From positions 1-56,111 of the forward strand of contig RHPI01002619.1 of NCBI GenBank assembly GCA_009103225.1: a stretch of DNA of 56,111 nucleotides. Reading direction: 5' to 3'. The position numbers and the translations under genes were made by a program. The notes under the pieces are model-generated. The model had not been told where the DNA came from. It saw only the letters and a list, made by a program, of their open reading frames with translations, and ran no database searches. Shown piece after piece: positions 10,401 to 21,040 of this stretch (positions are counted from its first letter, which is position 1; each line of letters opens with the position of its first letter). This stretch comes from Chlorokybus atmophyticus (lineage: Eukaryota > Streptophyta > Chlorokybophyceae > Chlorokybales > Chlorokybaceae).

Positions 10401-13400
10401 ATACCTGTTGCGTTGCCAGATGCGGCGGTGGGGCAGCACCATACGGAGTATGGCCAAACCGCCCCGGTGGAAAAGAGAAAGGTGGGAATCCACCCTGTTG
10501 TATCATGGCCAGTGACTGCAGCTGCTGAGCGTACTGAGCCTGTACCTGCGCACTTGATGCATTCGCTTGAGTGGCTGCGGCTGCACTAGCTGCCGCGGAT
10601 TGTGCTTGAGAACCACCTGTAGCAGCTGAGGTAGGAGGCTGGAACAGGAACGCAGCTCCCTTGGGTGGACCAGATTGCTTCTGTGGTGGCTCCCACGCAC
10701 TGGCCTCTTTGGGAGCTTCTGCGGTGGCGGCCACAGCTGGTGGAATCATCACAGGGGCAGTACCAGCTGCTGATGGGTTCGATGTCGCGGACGCACCAAC
10801 GCCACTGCGGTCATCTGGGAGAGGCGATGCGCCCACAGGCCTAAGGTGCCCCACACTTGTTTCTGGTTGCGAAGACTGTGCTGGAAACAACGAGTCCCCT
10901 GGGGCCATGGGAATGCTGAGGTTGTAGCCTCCAGGTGGGCGGTAAAGGTTGCTGATGGCACCGCCATACTGCTGATACACTTGATGGCGGGACATCTGCT
11001 GGTACTGATCAATCAGCCTTGCAATATAAACATGAGTGGCACAGCGCTTGAATGGCTGCCGAAGTTGGCCAAGGAATGAAGGTGGAACCGGCTGCAGACA
11101 CACAAACGAATGGTTACAACAAGGCATACGTTGGTAGTGCACAAGTACAAGAGCAACTTACAGGTGTTGATGCTCCGCTCTGGTCATCTCGTGCAGCTTG
11201 CCCAACAGGCCAGGGCATAGGCAGCAGCCCGCCAGTGCTGCTATAATACCTGTTGTCAAAAGCTCAGTTGTCATGACCTGGTAATAGATATCAAGTACTT
11301 GCGACTCTTGGAGTAAACTGCGAACTAAATGTTGATGTTGCTCTGAGATTTTTCTTACCCTAAAGGCGGCGGTAAAGCTCCTGGCCATCCCGGCAGAGGA
11401 AGCGACATCTGCACTCCTCCTTGCGCTGCAGCCCCCGACATGGAATTGCCATTTGCGCCAGCAGATGAACCTGTTGACCAATGAAACACGTCATGCAGCT
11501 GATGCAGGATGGACACTAGCACCGCAAGCGCTCATGCGTGCAGCATCATTGTTCAACTTGTCGTTAGCAAGACAGTAGCCGGTACGCATTCGCGGCGAAT
11601 GCGCACCGGGTCTACCGGGCATTATCAGTATGCCATGTAATGACGATACCTAATCTTTGGTTGGATCGCGTCTCACCCTTGACGCCTTTGCGGCTCTGCC
11701 CTTCACGCTTGACCTCAACTCCTGATCCAGGCCAGCGCTCGTCTTTTGGTTGGGATGCCAGATCCGTCTGCCAGTGGCACTTGTCAGCGCAAATGTTGCG
11801 CATGTCCAGCATGACACTAGCATCCAAGCAACCCGCTTACCGCTGCACCCTCTACTGCTTCAGCTCGTGATGATGACATCCTGGGCGCAGAAAACATGGA
11901 GGACGAGGTGCCAACTGCGCCACTGCCAGGCAAAGCTGTCCTGCCACTTGTTGCAGCTGCTGGCTGCCGCAACTGCATGTACAACTGGTCAACCAGCTGT
12001 CACTGCTACTCATGCAATGACATAGGCTATCGCATCTATCAAACGACTTACCAAGAACTCAACATTGAACTTCCCGGATGCTCCCTTCTCTGCAGATGGA
12101 GGCACTGGCATCTGCTGAGACCTGCAACGCATGAACCCAACTTTGCATCATGGCTCAGGCAAATAAGGCAGGCGCAGCCAGCATGCGAACACTCCAGTTG
12201 GTGCATAGCTGGATGGCAATCATCCAAAGCTTACGGACACAAAACATAAGCAAAACACATGCCTGCGTTTGCCCAGCTCCAGAAGTGTGGTTGCATCTGC
12301 TCCAGCAGGATACCCCGCTGTCACTCCACCACCCATAGCAAACCCTGAGGCTGCGCCAGCTGCGCTGACACCAATATCTGCATGTGGCAAGGCACTAGCC
12401 TGGGCACCAAGCGATGCTGATGCTGCAGAAGCAGCTGCGCCTCCTTTATTTCTGTCACTCGCCCCAGAGGACTTTCGCTGTGGCGACTGATGCTTAACAA
12501 GCTGGGAAGGTAGTTTGCCCACAGTCACAGACTCTGGTGCCCGCGGTATCTCACCAGGCTCCAGTTTATGCACCGATGCCAATGTCGCAGCCACAGTTGC
12601 ACTTGGGGTTCGACGAAGGGCGACAGCAGAGGCAGCACCTGCTTGTTCTGCTTTGACCGCAGTGCCAGGAGCCACAGCCATACTCGCCAATCCTTCATCT
12701 TTGATGCGAGGACGCTGCCGTTTCCTGCTCTTGACTGGCAAAGCTGCATACACCCCAATAACCATTAGCTAAACCAAACCAACGCACTGCCTGCTGATGG
12801 TTAATTGACTGAATTATACAGCACAATGCAGACTTGTTGCACAACCCGCAAATCCATATCCAACCCTCGGAGCAACTTCTCAATGACGCCGTCAGGGACT
12901 AGTACTCACCTGCAACTGTAGACCCAGTAGTCCCTTGAGCAGCTGCCAGAGGTGGAGCTGCCAATGCAGATGCAGGTGCTGGCGCACCAACTTTGGCACT
13001 TGACGCTGGTGCTGCAGCAACCGGTGCAGCAGGCAAGGCACAAACTGGCCCGGCGATAGGGCCTGGTGCCGTGCCCGCTGATGTTGGGCAGGGCACAGCG
13101 CCTCCCGCAGGAGCTGGCCCATCCTCAATCTTCTTGGCGGCCTCTCCAATCATGTTGGCCAAATCGAACAATGCCTCGGCCACTTCCGCTTCGCAATCAG
13201 TTGGTGGCTAGCACAGTTCACACATTTCGTCATCATCAAACCAACAACACGAAGACGTTAATACAGAACGCTTACTACTGCAAGTGTGTAGCATACCTGC
13301 AAGCCTTCATCGGAAGGAGTTTTCCGCACCAATGCTTTCGCAAGTTTTGCGCGCGGTTTGGCAACTGCGGGCTGCACGCCAAAACATGTTACAACTAAGG

Positions 13401-15406
13401 CCACACAACACGCCACTTGCAAAAAGGAAAACGCAGCTTACCGCCCCTGAAGACTGCCGCCCAGAATGTTGGACATTTCTTTCTCGTTTCACTGTTGGTG
13501 CACTTGGACTCAGCTGCCGTTGTTCCGTTGCAGAAGTTGACTCAGCACGCCTCAAAGCTGTAATACAACCGCCAATGTAATCATGCCTCAATGCCACCCG
13601 CATTGTCCAAAGCACACATAACGCAACCCCAAAAAGCGTCATAATAATCTATGCTGCACAAAGACGAACAGCAACGCCAAGCTCACGCCAACCAACCTGC
13701 TGCAGGACGATGGGCGCCAGAACGCGCTTTCCTTGGTACAGCAGGCAGGTCAGATGGTCGTTCCTCATCTTCATTCTACAAACAAGCCAGGGAATTCACA
13801 TAAACATGCACACTAAGCTGACCAACAGTGCTACAGTTGCATAGACCCTGCACCGAATAGTACCTTGACCTTTAGCAATGGTTTGCGATGGAGATTGGAT
13901 GCAGAGGATGGGTGCGCAGAATCAGAGTTGCCCTCTGACTCACTTTCCCCCGCGGACTCCTCTGACTGGTCAGAATAATCCAACCTAGCTGCCATGTCTA
14001 GCTGCTTCTTTCGCTTCTTTCCTGGCAGCATGTAGGCTGCAGGTGATGTCTTCTCAGACTTCAACCTATCCCGCGGTCTTTTGGTAGGATGCAAGTCGTT
14101 GAACCCGTCTGCTAGCTCGTCACTCGCCTCACCTGCCATGGAAAGAAATGGCAAAACTATGATTGCTAAGTGACAGCCATACAACCATTGTAGAAACAGC
14201 TATGGGGTGCAGACAGCAAGAATGCGCGGCAACTGCACTACATGGCAGAATGCAACATTGAGCAGTCAACCACATGCCAATGCACGCCTTGAGAGCAACG
14301 ACAGCACCTATGGCTGCCCGCTGGTAATCTCTGCTAACCACGTGCATACTTGTATTTACTAGCGCCCAGGCACATGCGTGCAGACCCAACACAACCATGG
14401 TGCTGATGACACAGCATGAGCACACATTTTTGACGATCAGCAAACCAACCAGAGCGTGTGTCACCCAGTGCCTGCCCATCCCCGACACAATGCTCCAGCC
14501 AGATACCACTGCGACGTTTACACATACAAATACAAACTCCCCTTCACCAGCCAGTCAACCACCACATCACATCCCACCTAAATGTGCTTACCAGGTTCAG
14601 AATATCACCACATAAACCAGTTCACCAACATGTGAATGGTTAACTTGCTTGCCTTGTAACATTGAGCTGTTATAGAGCACACATCACAATCACAATGCAG
14701 TGAATATGAACCAAAGTAAATGGCTCACGCATTTTCAGTCGCACTCCCACTTCAGGTGACTTAGGACAAGTGCTGCGACAAACGAGGAAGAAGTGGCGTA
14801 TGTAGTCGTTATTCAAAGCCAACAACATTTCCTCCACCACGACACTGCCAAAGACAGAACTGACAACTGCTACTGGTGACAACGACTAAACTGATCGCCA
14901 ACCACGGCCTGCCAAACGACACGGACAATCCCCGCAACACGGCCCATGTGACGCTGTTGCTCGCAATGTGCGTTGCACTGCAACTTTAAATCGACATGTC
15001 ACTTTCTTTTCTGGTACATCACACCATGCCGAACTGCTGCAGTTTTGCCTTAGCCATGCGACAGCGTTAAATGCCACCCACTCAACCCCGCCGATGCAGG
15101 CTGGACACCTGCCAACCTCCTTGACTTCTTGTCGTGGTGCACTGTAGCAAGTGTAAAGCACAGAGCAACCAGCACGCTCTAGGCAAAGACAGCTGCAAGC
15201 CCTGCACCCCGAGCTTCACGAGGCGTGAGGCTGGCGACATCCTCCTCGAAGGAAGCCCCAAACCAGCTTGCGCAGTGCAACACATCCACTCAAATCAGTG
15301 TTAGAACCTGCTGCTCACCAGACTCCTTATTGTTGGCTGAACGGGGACGCCGCAGGCCGGTGCTGCCGCCTCGGCCTCTCCTGGCCTCCACCCTGCCCCG
15401 CTCCAT
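7425..15406 (-). CDS. TIC: TIME FOR COFFEE (TIC)-like nuclear regulator, 15 exons
   Basis: In Arabidopsis TIC is a nuclear regulator linking the circadian clock with metabolism and stress. Exons, 5' to 3': 15406-15319, 14132-13864, 13775-13697, 13557-13442, 13371-13297, 13207-12910, 12743-12263, 12121-12052, 11996-11841, 11767-11677, 11470-11359, 11249-11162, 11091-10405, 10327-7759, 7660-7425. Phases close throughout, giving 1804 residues. Family marks, recalled from plant TIC: N-terminal MERGRVEARRGRGG; VPRKARS; EAEVAEALFDL (about residue 215); LPLPGWPGALPPPLG (about 600) leading to GGLLPMPWP; KRCATHVYIAR (about 655). The C-terminal half is low complexity with long glutamine runs (about 1300-1400). 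Intron 12122-12262 appears to use a GC donor. Intron 1 is long (1186 bp); if exon 1 is wrong, an in-frame ATG at 14139 is the fallback start. Identity rests on motif memory, not a search. Confidence 0.8.
8735..9025 (-). repeat. CAG/CAA repeat tract encoding poly-glutamine
   Basis: Runs of CTG/TTG on the plus strand encode several glutamine stretches in the penultimate TIC-like exon. Mixed CAG and CAA codons suggest a long-lived coding repeat, but the pure CAG runs are likely to vary in length between strains. Confidence 0.9.
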
Positions 15407-17365
15407 GTGTGGGGCACTGCCACGGTCGCCAGCCCAGAAACGCCTCGCTCTCCGCTCGCCTCCGAGCAGCAGCAGCCTGATCACGGCCCCACTACGGTAC
15501 GGCCAATGCCGGCTCTGCGTGCACCCACGAGCCACAAGGCCTGTGCAAGCGCCGCAAGATCCTCATACTGCCTGCTTGAAGCCTCACAGTGGAGAGCGAA
15601 CCCGCCTCCTGGCAACTCTACCAGCACCTCCTGTACACTCTCAGGCACACATATTCACACACGCACACAGGTGCAGGCCAGAACTAGCAACCTGCCAGCG
15701 GCGGCAGCAGTGGCTGCTGACGGTCTCGGCAGCTGCCTACCCAAGCAAGCTGTTCTATTCTACACCGCCAACGCTTCTAGCAAAAGCAAGCACGACTTGT
15801 TGAACAACGACTTGAACGACAACAACGACACCGCCGGCGGCGGCGACGAGCTGCCTGCCGACGTAGGTCTAATTGCCACACCACACTGCAGCTCAATCCC
15901 CCCTCTCCCACACCCCAAACTGACACCACCCAAAAGCATCGAATAAACAAAGTCTTTTTTCCCCCCGCACACTGGGCAATGGGCTTCGCCAATGCAACAC
16001 CAAGTCCGAGCGGGCCATAAAAGTCTCACATCATTGCGAGGTGAAAGTGCTGCGGGGCCGCGGGAGCAATTGTCGGCCAATCGCGGCGGCCCAGCGGAGC
16101 AGAACGGAAGTTAATGTTGAGAAGGGTTGCTATGAGAGTTTTGAAAGTCCGCAACAAGCATGCCGCGCCAGACCTTGCTTGGAGCGTTTGCCGGCCGCAA
16201 GCGCACCCAATACGGCCATGCAGCAAAAGTTTTACTTCGTGTGGCCGGGCCACCTATACTTTGATAACCTAATTACGCAAACAACGACAAGACGGGTGCA
16301 GACGGTGTTTCTGCCTGCCTGCTACCCGCCGCTAGGATTGCCTGTGCAGGGGCAATGTTCCTTGCTTAAGGTCCAACAGCTCCTGTAAGACCCAATGCAG
16401 CTGGTGCGTCACCGCTTGCATGACTGCAGTTGTGCAATCATTGTCTTGGCCCAACTGCCCAACGCAGCCGACTCTGCAGCCGCCTTAACGCCCTTTGGCT
16501 CCTGCAAGACCCGCGCGGACTTTGTCGAAAGTCCCGCGCGAAGCGCGAGAGCGAGATCCTGGCTGCGGTACACCGTGCTGCCTGCTTGATGGGAGCAAAA
16601 CGCGCGGGAATGCATGCGGCGGGTACGACGCACAGCAAATATTGACTCGGCTCTAGCAGTTGCCTCAATGCCACCCGTTCATGCCAGGACGACAGATACC
16701 CATGCAGCAATACGCAGTTACCTTTTAACTGTCATCCGTGCGACCGGGAGGCATGAAGGGATTCTTATCAGCAGCAGGTCACTGCCGGCCGACTCGTAGG
16801 GCGGGTGCGCGACGCGCGACTGGACTTGATTTATCCAACGGCGAGGGTGGGATTGATCTGTTCAAATGACGGCTGACAAGAGCGGAGAGGCCGATGCAGG
16901 AATCTCCTCACCTGCGGGGTAATCATCCGTCGACCGGCCAAAGCCGCAGTGACGTCAACAACGCCAGAGAATCGCTCGATCTCGGTCCCGGGGATTTGAG
17001 TACCTAAGCTGACCGGTGACGGACACTGTAAGACCGAATTACAGTAGGCCGCCGTCGGTGACGACCCGGACTTCTTTCGCTTGGTGCGCAAGGCACGCAC
17101 GCAGATGCTGACGTGACACGCACTTGAGCGTGGCCCGGACGCGAAAAGCGCACCCCTAGGCCTGCGCTTTGTTCATTTCCTTCGGCTGCGCTCAATAGGC
17201 TGGCGTGTGCACGCGCATTGGCGCGGCTCAACCAGACAGGGCTCAGGACTAGAGTTGTGTGCTGTGGCACGCACAATACGCTTGCCACATGTATCCCGAA
17301 TAGGGCTTGTGCGGAGCGAGCATTGCGGTGGGCTGCTGGTCGGGGCAAGGGTGGTGGTGGTGGTT
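15407..17365. other. Intergenic region between TIC-like gene and 17366 gene
   Basis: About 1.96 kb between two divergent starts, so it should carry both promoters and the TIC-like 5' UTR. It is locally GC-rich (around 15350-15450 and 16500-17200). Open frames of 60-190 codons occur on both strands but none shows a domain, coding bias or consistent splice sites. A minus-strand frame at 16831-17100 ends at a fair donor (CCGCAG then GTGAGG near 16912), but no partner exon was found. Confidence 0.5.
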
Positions 17366-18096
17366 ATGGCGTCGCTGGTGAGCGATGGGTATGGCTCGGA
17401 CGCTAGCGATGCGGACGAGGCTGCTGTGGTGGCTGACAGGGAGACGGACGCAGCCCCCACCGCCGCCGTTGATGCGCAGGCGCGGGCCGTTGTCCGTAGC
17501 GCCAGCGAAGGCGCAGCACAAGCGGTAAGGTTGCGTCATTGATGTTGTGTGACACATATTTCTCGGGCCGTTGCCCAAGCTACGCTCTTTCAATCTGCTG
17601 TAGGCATTGATTGAGAGAGCGTAGCCTTGCACGCTCAGGTGTCAGAGCGCAGCAGCGTGCATGCGAGAGTTGTGGAGAGGCTGCCGGGTGCAGCTGAGTT
17701 GCTAGGAGACGCATTCCCCAATGCATCGCAAAGCACATCATTAAGTACAGCGCTGAAGAGGACACCACCGCCTAGTGGAAACGGCAGTGCAGCGGCTGCA
17801 AACAAGCAGCCCCGCCGCCTGCTGCAAACCGCCGCCGCAAGCGGAGCACGCAGCGACTTGGTCCCTCCGCAGTTGAGAGGAAGGTTGGTGCTAATTGTAT
17901 GCAGCTATTGGAATGGCATCTATGCAGATTCTCACTGATGCAAAGTGTGTTGCTGTCAATGCACGAACATGGTTGCTGAGCTCTGTACATACAGAGCTTT
18001 TAGCAATGTGTCGTGGTGCTCCTCAGGAGTAACGTGTCCACAGAAGACCTCGACCGGCTATTTGTGCGCCGACGGCAACAGCAACAGAGTGGATAG
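17366..18096 (+). CDS. Small plant-conserved nuclear-type protein (C-terminal PPQLRGRSNV motif)
   Basis: Exons 17366-17524, 17639-17883 and 18027-18096 join in phase to 157 residues. The start MASLVSDGYGSDASDADEAA is a short acidic Ser/Asp opening as seen in many nuclear RNA-related proteins. The middle holds TSLSTALKRTPPP and a basic stretch. The C-terminus joins across the last intron to LVPPQLRGRSNVSTEDLDRL and ends in an Arg/Gln tail. I recall the same PPQL-GRSNV-TED tail in uncharacterised land-plant proteins; that is memory, not a search. No enzymatic motif is present, so the function is unknown. Acceptor and donor matches are good at all four sites. Confidence 0.75.
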
Positions 18097-19338
18097 CGGA
18101 AGCTTGCAGAAGGGCAAACGCCAGCAATGTGTTTCTCTGTTACTTCACGCTACAGAGTCATCGTATGCTTGGCTATCCACAGAATCCGTCGTCAGTGTCC
18201 TTTGTTGTTGCTAGGTACGAAGCATTCGCACCAATTTTACTGTGTACTCTTCATGAGTTTGTGGCATTGAAGCTGAGTATACGTTCACAAAGCATGTAAA
18301 TAGTAATGTGGGTTGTTTACCCGCTGTCTATGTAGACACCAGCTCCCGGCATGCGCTATGCACTGGCGCATACTGAATTGAGTGATTGCCATCATGTTGC
18401 TGATATCATCATGTCTTACCTGTGGAAACTTTTGTATATCACCAATGTCAAGAAGCACGTAGCTGGCAAGCTGCGCTGGTCGCATATTTATTGAAACCAA
18501 TCTAAGCAATCTCTATGACATGGGCTTTGCATGTGGGTTGCAACTATATACCTCAGAACACATTGGCAATCGAAAATGACTGTGCCATTACGCAGGTTAC
18601 TCCATCACAACCGTAGACATCAACATTCATTGGTTGAAAAGAAGTTGCAATTTAATAAGCTCGATAACTGGAGCGGCATGGTCGGTTGCTGTTGGTTTGC
18701 TCCCTTCCTGATGTTACATTTGACGTGCACAAGGTCGTCATGTTAAAGCTGGATGACCACTCCAGCAACCCAAGCCCAACTAAGCAATGGTGACACACTT
18801 TACAACAATGTAACTATGCTCGCAATGCACGTTAGCATGCATCAATTGCAATGTGCAGGGCTCACGTCAAGAGCACCACCACGACTGATATTGTAATCAT
18901 GGGGGCAGGTCGAGGTGGTGGCCAACCCGGAATTGCGCACGCGGCTTGAATCGCTCTATTAAAGCCACGCCCTGGGCCTGCTGTGCGCAAGCAATCCGCT
19001 GCATGTACATGAATATAAACTATGACATATGGGTCGTATCATGTAATCCCATATGCTGGACAATGGGACGCGTCGCGCAGTTGGTGATGAGCGTGGCATG
19101 AAGGGCCCAGTGTGTCAAACGTCTTGCTGCTGCAGGGATTTATTTTTCTCCATGCGCGTGGTTGCTATATTAACAACACTTGGCCAACTCAACTGCACAT
19201 GCTCCTCCCCCAGGCTAAGTGATGCACATGACACCTGCATTGCTTCTATATAATACAAATGCATGCGATGCTTTGCATTTGCAATCATGTTGCAATGTGC
19301 ACAAGCATCCAAGCTATGTAAGTGCTCAGCTAGCTCGT

Positions 19339-19365
19339 GCATTAATGTGCACCGCACATTAATGC
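19339..19365. repeat. Perfect inverted repeat, 12-bp arms, 3-bp loop
   Basis: GCATTAATGTGC, then ACC, then its exact reverse complement. It could form a hairpin or cruciform. No gene or mobile element is attached. Confidence 0.8.
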
Positions 19366-20039
19366 GCACAAGCAATGGCATAATGTCTTTCAACTGGTTG
19401 CCTGCCTACCTACCTTTATGCCCCCTTGCATACACACATAGCACAAAGCTAGAGTTTATCACGGGTAGGGCACGTAGTATAAAGAGTTAAGCGGGGCTTG
19501 GGGTGCAGATGAACATGTGCCTGACTGCGTACTCTCCCGTGACGGAGGAGGGCGCGGTGCTAGTGGCAGGCGCATAGTGTCCAGCTGCTTAACGTCGTAT
19601 TGTGTGACATGTGATGTGTGATGTGTTAGCACATAACGACGGGATATATGATTGAAATCGCTCGAGTACAAAATGGACAACGAAACTGTCAAGCACAAGG
19701 TGATGTATGCGTTTATCTGATAAGCTATGCCACACATGCGCAAACATAAACAACATTAGAGTGCTAGCAGCAAACTCAAGTGTAGACAAGAAGCAAAATG
19801 CAAACCATGTGCAGCACAAACACACGGCAAGAATGCTGAGGAACGGGGGCCAAGGTAGTGCTATACAAGTTAGTAGAGAGTAACATATACAAACCACATG
19901 ACTTAGGACTAGAGACACTAGATCCTCAAGCAGCGAGCAGCAGACATGAAGCGGCAGCCGTTCAACAACCTGCAGAGACAGATGCACATGCTGATGCATT
20001 TCCACACCCAAACCAAGCCAACAAGCAATCAAATATATC

Positions 20040-20200
20040 ACCATATACACCAGAGGGCTGGCTAGCGCCCTGATACACAAAAAAGTGCAAGCATTGGCAG
20101 CGGGGGCGGCGTGGACTGACTGGCCACGACGATGATGACACAGCAACAGGACATGCATGTGTTGGCAATGGACTACCCGCGTGGCAGCCGTCGTCAGCAC
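20040..20200. repeat. Dispersed repeat family member A
   Basis: Shares ordered blocks with 41035-41210, including GAGGGCTGGC, ACGACAATGATGACACAG-like text and CTACCCGCGTGGCAG versus CTACCTGCGTGGCAG. In reverse both read LASPLVYMV. This is diverged but clearly homologous non-coding repeat DNA of unknown type. Confidence 0.55.
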
Positions 20201-21040
20201 CGCGGCTCAAGGCATGGTTGGTAGTATGCTTGACACATTCCTGCACTGCAATTGAGCGTCGATGGAGTCTGCCTACGTCTTTAAATGCTAAGTAGATCAG
20301 TGTTGCATACGTTACGCATTGCATGCCATATACGATGCATACCTTCAGCATATAACATGCAATGGCTGGTGGATACAAAGTGATCGCCAGTGCGACCAGT
20401 TTACGTCACAGACAGAATCTGCGTTATGAACATCTATCGGTGTGCAGCTATAATTTAAGCTGCACATCAATTGGCTTGAAGAGATTTTACTCTCAGTGCT
20501 GATGCAACTTCAGATGTTCAATTCGGCATCATGGGCTAAAGTAGTTGATAACAGCACTGCTGAAAAGACATGACGCCCACATAACATTACTAATGCTTCA
20601 GAGCCCCTGATGATAGCTTCAGTGCATATGACATCTTTAGCCAGCGTGTCTCCAAACGCAAGTTGCACCATTTGGCTTGCGTAACGTGCACGAACTATTA
20701 TTGGCCACCTTCCTCCATTCTGCTCGAAGTCTGCGCTGGTCATTGGGCGCTCAAAGACTGACCATAGGAATGGTTAGGAACACACCTGCATACCGGTGTT
20801 TGTCATGACTTCCGTACAGCACTGCCGACAATCACCATCCCATTGCAGGGCGCCGTAAGTGAGGACCTGAACATGTGCACCAAGCATGGTCAACGGTTAT
20901 GTAGAGTAGAGTGAAGCAGAGTTGCAACAAATACAAGAATGCATGTAATGCATTTATGCAACCCACCTCAGACTGGTGATGGACTGTGCTGGGTTATGAA
21001 GTTGCTAAGTAAGGTGCTACAGCTGCCGCGACAGAAGTGC

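Larger units (their letters stand above)
18097..21040. other. Intergenic stretch with dispersed repeat and hairpin
   Basis: No convincing gene. It contains a perfect 12-bp inverted repeat (19339-19365) and a segment around 20040-20200 that resembles 41035-41210. A minus-strand frame at 20510-20743 lies downstream of INTS8 but has no acceptor in phase and no domain, so it is probably INTS8 3' flank. Confidence 0.5.

Noticed and set aside
14670-14882. Minus-strand exon-like stretch with EEMLLALNNDYIRHFFLV inside the TIC-like first intron
   Set aside because: It has a fair acceptor and donor, but its entry phase does not fit exon 1 and the peptide is unlike any TIC segment. Skipping it gives a perfect phase fit.
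15082-15285. Minus-strand frame with GLPSRRMSPASRLV as a possible second TIC-like exon
   Set aside because: Its donor is poor and no partner acceptor keeps the frame better than the direct splice from 15319 to 14132.
20510-20743. Minus-strand ORF downstream of INTS8 as a further INTS8 exon
   Set aside because: The INTS8 reading frame already ends at 21041 with a C-terminus that aligns to the family end.
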